This document shows positions 62,278-64,000 of a stretch of 64,000 bases of DNA, piece by piece. A program made the position numbers and the translations under genes. How positions within the stretch are numbered: the stretch's first letter is position 1; each line of letters begins with the position of its first letter. The DNA is from Maribacter sp. (lineage in GTDB: Bacteria; Bacteroidota; Bacteroidia; Flavobacteriales; Flavobacteriaceae). A model generated the notes under the pieces. The model did not search any database. It was not told the origin of the DNA and was given only the letters and a program-made list of their open reading frames with translations. The stretch covers positions 186,001 to 250,000 of the forward strand of contig DRFI01000020.1 in the NCBI GenBank assembly GCA_011050675.1, read 5' to 3'.

Positions 62278-63120
62278 CTATTTAATCATCTTAAGGTTTA
62301 TAACCTCTTGATCTGTTAAATACCTCCAGTGTCCTCTTGGTAAATCTTTTTTAGTAAGACCACCATAAACAACTCTATCAAGCCTTTGAACCTTATAACC
62401 TAAGGTTTCAAACAAACGCTCTACAATTTTATTTCTAGAACTAAATATTTCTATACCCACTTCTCGTTTAGGAGCATCGGCAATAAAACTAACATCCTGT
62501 ACTCTTACTACTTTTTCGTCAACTATGACTCCTTCTTGAATTTTCTTTAAATCGGCACTTCTTAATTCTTGCTCCAATACCAAATGATAAATCTTACGCA
62601 TACCATTTATAGGACTCTTTAGAACCTTTGTCATGCTACCATCATTGGTAAATAAAAGTAGACCTGTATGTTCTTTCTCCAATTTATCTACCGGCAGCAA
62701 TTTAGATTTAGAAGCACTAGATATCAATCCAGAAACGTGTCTTTTCCCTTTTTCATCACGTATAGTTGTAACAAAATCTTTTGGCTTGTTAAGCAAAACG
62801 TATTCTTTCTTAACAGGATTTAATAATTGACCGTCGAATTTTACCTCATCGCTCAACTTAACCTTATATCCCATTTCTGTGATAGGCTTCCCATTAACAG
62901 TTACATTACCAGCAGAAATATAAATATCCGCATCTCTTCTAGAGCATACTCCAGAATTAGCTACATATTTATTAAGTCTAATTGAATTTGGATCCATTGG
63001 CTTACTCGGCGTCACATTCTTCTTAATGGGCGCATTACCTCGAGCATAGCTCTTCTTTTTGAAATTACCTCCTTGTCTGCCTGAAGCATTCTTTCCCCTA
63101 TTAGAATCATCCCTACTCAT
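62278..63120 (-). CDS. RsuA/RluB-type pseudouridine synthase with altered catalytic site
   Basis: I chose ATG 63120 (MSRDDSNRG) over the upstream ATG 63141. The 280-residue protein has a basic, low-complexity N-terminus, an S4 RNA-binding domain (about 45-90, RLNKYVANSGVCSRRDAD) and a pseudouridine synthase domain. The catalytic motif usually reads GRLDxxTxGLL; here it reads DKLEKEHTGLL, with Glu in place of the invariant Asp. The later GRNRxVRRMFE motif reads SRNKIVERLFE. Both changes touch conserved residues, so it may be an inactive or altered paralog. Confidence 0.87.
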   Translation of the reverse strand: MSRDDSNRGKNASGRQGGNFKKKSYARGNAPIKKNVTPSKPMDPNSIRLNKYVANSGVCSRRDADIYISAGNVTVNGKPITEMGYKVKLSDEVKFDGQLLNPVKKEYVLLNKPKDFVTTIRDEKGKRHVSGLISSASKSKLLPVDKLEKEHTGLLLFTNDGSMTKVLKSPINGMRKIYHLVLEQELRSADLKKIQEGVIVDEKVVRVQDVSFIADAPKREVGIEIFSSRNKIVERLFETLGYKVQRLDRVVYGGLTKKDLPRGHWRYLTDQEVINLKMIK

Positions 63121-63195
63121 AACTGTACTAATTTTGTACAAAGGTAGGAAATTGCATTGCCGTTCAAATAGTTATATGTAACATATTACGAACAA

Positions 63196-64000
63196 CTATA
63201 GTATTCTGTTTAAAACAAGGTGTACATCTATTAAAAGAATGCTGAAGACACCCATTACAATAATAAGTTTAAGAATATTATGCAGCCAAACATAGTCTTT
63301 TCGTGCTTGAGCTTTAAAAAGTAGAAAAATAAACAACATCATTAGTAAGACACAAAGCACAAAATAGAAGTTCATAAACCCCACATCAAACTTAAAAATT
63401 AGAAGTAACGATGGAATAAGGGTCAATAACATTAAAAAAATAATTAGCAATTTAGATATTCGTGCTCCGTATATAATGGGGATAGTTTTATAATTCTGAG
63501 CTAAATCTCCAGAAATATTCTCCAAATCTTTAATCATTTCCCGTGCAAGAATCAATAAAAAGAGAAATATAGCATGTACAAATATGACTGGCTGCAAATT
63601 CTTGTAATACACAAACACTACAAAGAAGGGCGTAATTGCCAAGGTGGCTGAAATGAAATTCCCTAGAAACGGAATTCTTTTCAACTTATGTGAATAAATC
63701 CAAATACCGAAAATATAAGATGAGAAAAAGAAAACGGCCCTAAAAGAAACATAGCTAGCTGCTATAACCGCCATGAAATTCAACACAAAATACGTTGTTA
63801 ACTTAAATCGTTGGCTCACCAAACGATCCAACATACTTTTACGTGGTTTATTAATAAGGTCTTTTTCTGCGTCGTAGAAATTATTTATAATATAACCTCC
63901 TGCAATTACCATGGCAGATGCCAATACAATTACAAAAAGATTAATATCGAACACCACTTTACGCACTGGCAATTCTGGGGCCAAAATATAAATGGATGCC
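63196..64000 (-). CDS. UbiA-family prenyltransferase, 5'-truncated by window edge
   Basis: The frame is open to the window end (codons Ala-Ser-Ile-Tyr-Ile-Leu precede the internal TTG at 63984), so the start lies outside. The visible part has several membrane helices and the prenyl-diphosphate motif NNFYDAEKDLINKP (NDxxDxxxD type). A second Asp-rich motif, REMIKDLENISGD, follows in the middle. UbiA enzymes attach prenyl chains to aromatic or glycerol-phosphate acceptors; flavobacterial members of this type are often called geranylgeranylglycerol-phosphate geranylgeranyltransferase. Acceptor not determined. Confidence 0.88.
   Translation of the reverse strand, partial: ASIYILAPELPVRKVVFDINLFVIVLASAMVIAGGYIINNFYDAEKDLINKPRKSMLDRLVSQRFKLTTYFVLNFMAVIAASYVSFRAVFFFSSYIFGIWIYSHKLKRIPFLGNFISATLAITPFFVVFVYYKNLQPVIFVHAIFLFLLILAREMIKDLENISGDLAQNYKTIPIIYGARISKLLIIFLMLLTLIPSLLLIFKFDVGFMNFYFVLCVLLMMLFIFLLFKAQARKDYVWLHNILKLIIVMGVFSILLIDVHLVLNRIL

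Noticed and set aside
1-64000. CRISPR arrays, insertion sequences, rRNA genes or prophage
   Set aside because: No regularly spaced repeats, transposase or integrase genes, ribosomal RNA or phage genes were seen in the window.

Overview
The window is chromosomal DNA from a member of the Bacteroidota, most likely a marine Flavobacteriaceae (Maribacter/Zobellia/Cellulophaga-like). The evidence is the AT-rich sequence, the TAnnTTTG-type promoter ahead of the tRNA, many Cys-anchored lipoproteins, a GYDIA-type GHMP kinase, a relic of a type IX secretion PorP/SprF gene, an N-acyl-ornithine carbamoyltransferase type of arginine pathway, and typical flavobacterial gene orders. Both ends cut genes: lpxB on the left and a UbiA prenyltransferase on the right.

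Layout. 1-9.6 kb: lpxB end, NlpC/P60 lipoprotein, ComEC, peptide transporter, dipeptidyl peptidase IV, then HMG-CoA reductase with a GHMP kinase (mevalonate route). 9.6-17.4 kb: a leftward seven-gene envelope operon (coaX, outer-membrane barrel, TPR protein, LptC, small membrane protein, CNNM/CorC transporter, PpiD-like foldase). 17.5-31.7 kb: tRNA-Phe with a clear promoter and terminator, a methylthioribose-kinase-like phosphotransferase coupled to a lipoprotein ADP-ribosylglycohydrolase, a GH32 lipoprotein, and an arsenosugar-type set (rhodanese, TIGR04282 glycosyltransferase, purine nucleoside phosphorylase, TIGR04283 glycosyltransferase). Then come an amidase, an Omp85-like protein, and a divergent redox module (DUF547 + barrel versus FAD oxidoreductase + 4Fe-4S membrane protein). 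31.8-37 kb: a GH78-like hydrolase, a MORN-like protein and two GT2 glycosyltransferases.

37-39.6 kb is an accessory island of truncated or interrupted genes (DUF2199 relic, DTW-domain enzyme, two fragments) with nested inverted repeats in two spacers. 39.6-48.8 kb: YHYH lipoprotein cluster, orphan small protein, methyltransferase, DUF885 peptidase, DUF983, AraC regulator with SnoaL-like protein and agmatinase, and a membrane mannosyltransferase-like protein.

48.9-60.9 kb is a continuous arginine/proline biosynthesis cluster: GNAT (candidate N-acetylglutamate synthase), argG, argC, proC, argD, proA, proB, argF', an SDR, argB, argE, argH. It is preceded by a 28-codon leader ORF whose last codons are Ser-Arg-Arg-Arg-Arg-Pro-stop; I interpret this as an arginine attenuation leader peptide, the most interesting signal here. 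60.9-64 kb: YihY/BrkB protein, a decayed PorP/SprF gene, an RsuA/RluB-type pseudouridine synthase whose catalytic Asp position is Glu, and the UbiA prenyltransferase.

All calls come from reading the sequence and remembered family motifs; no database search was run.
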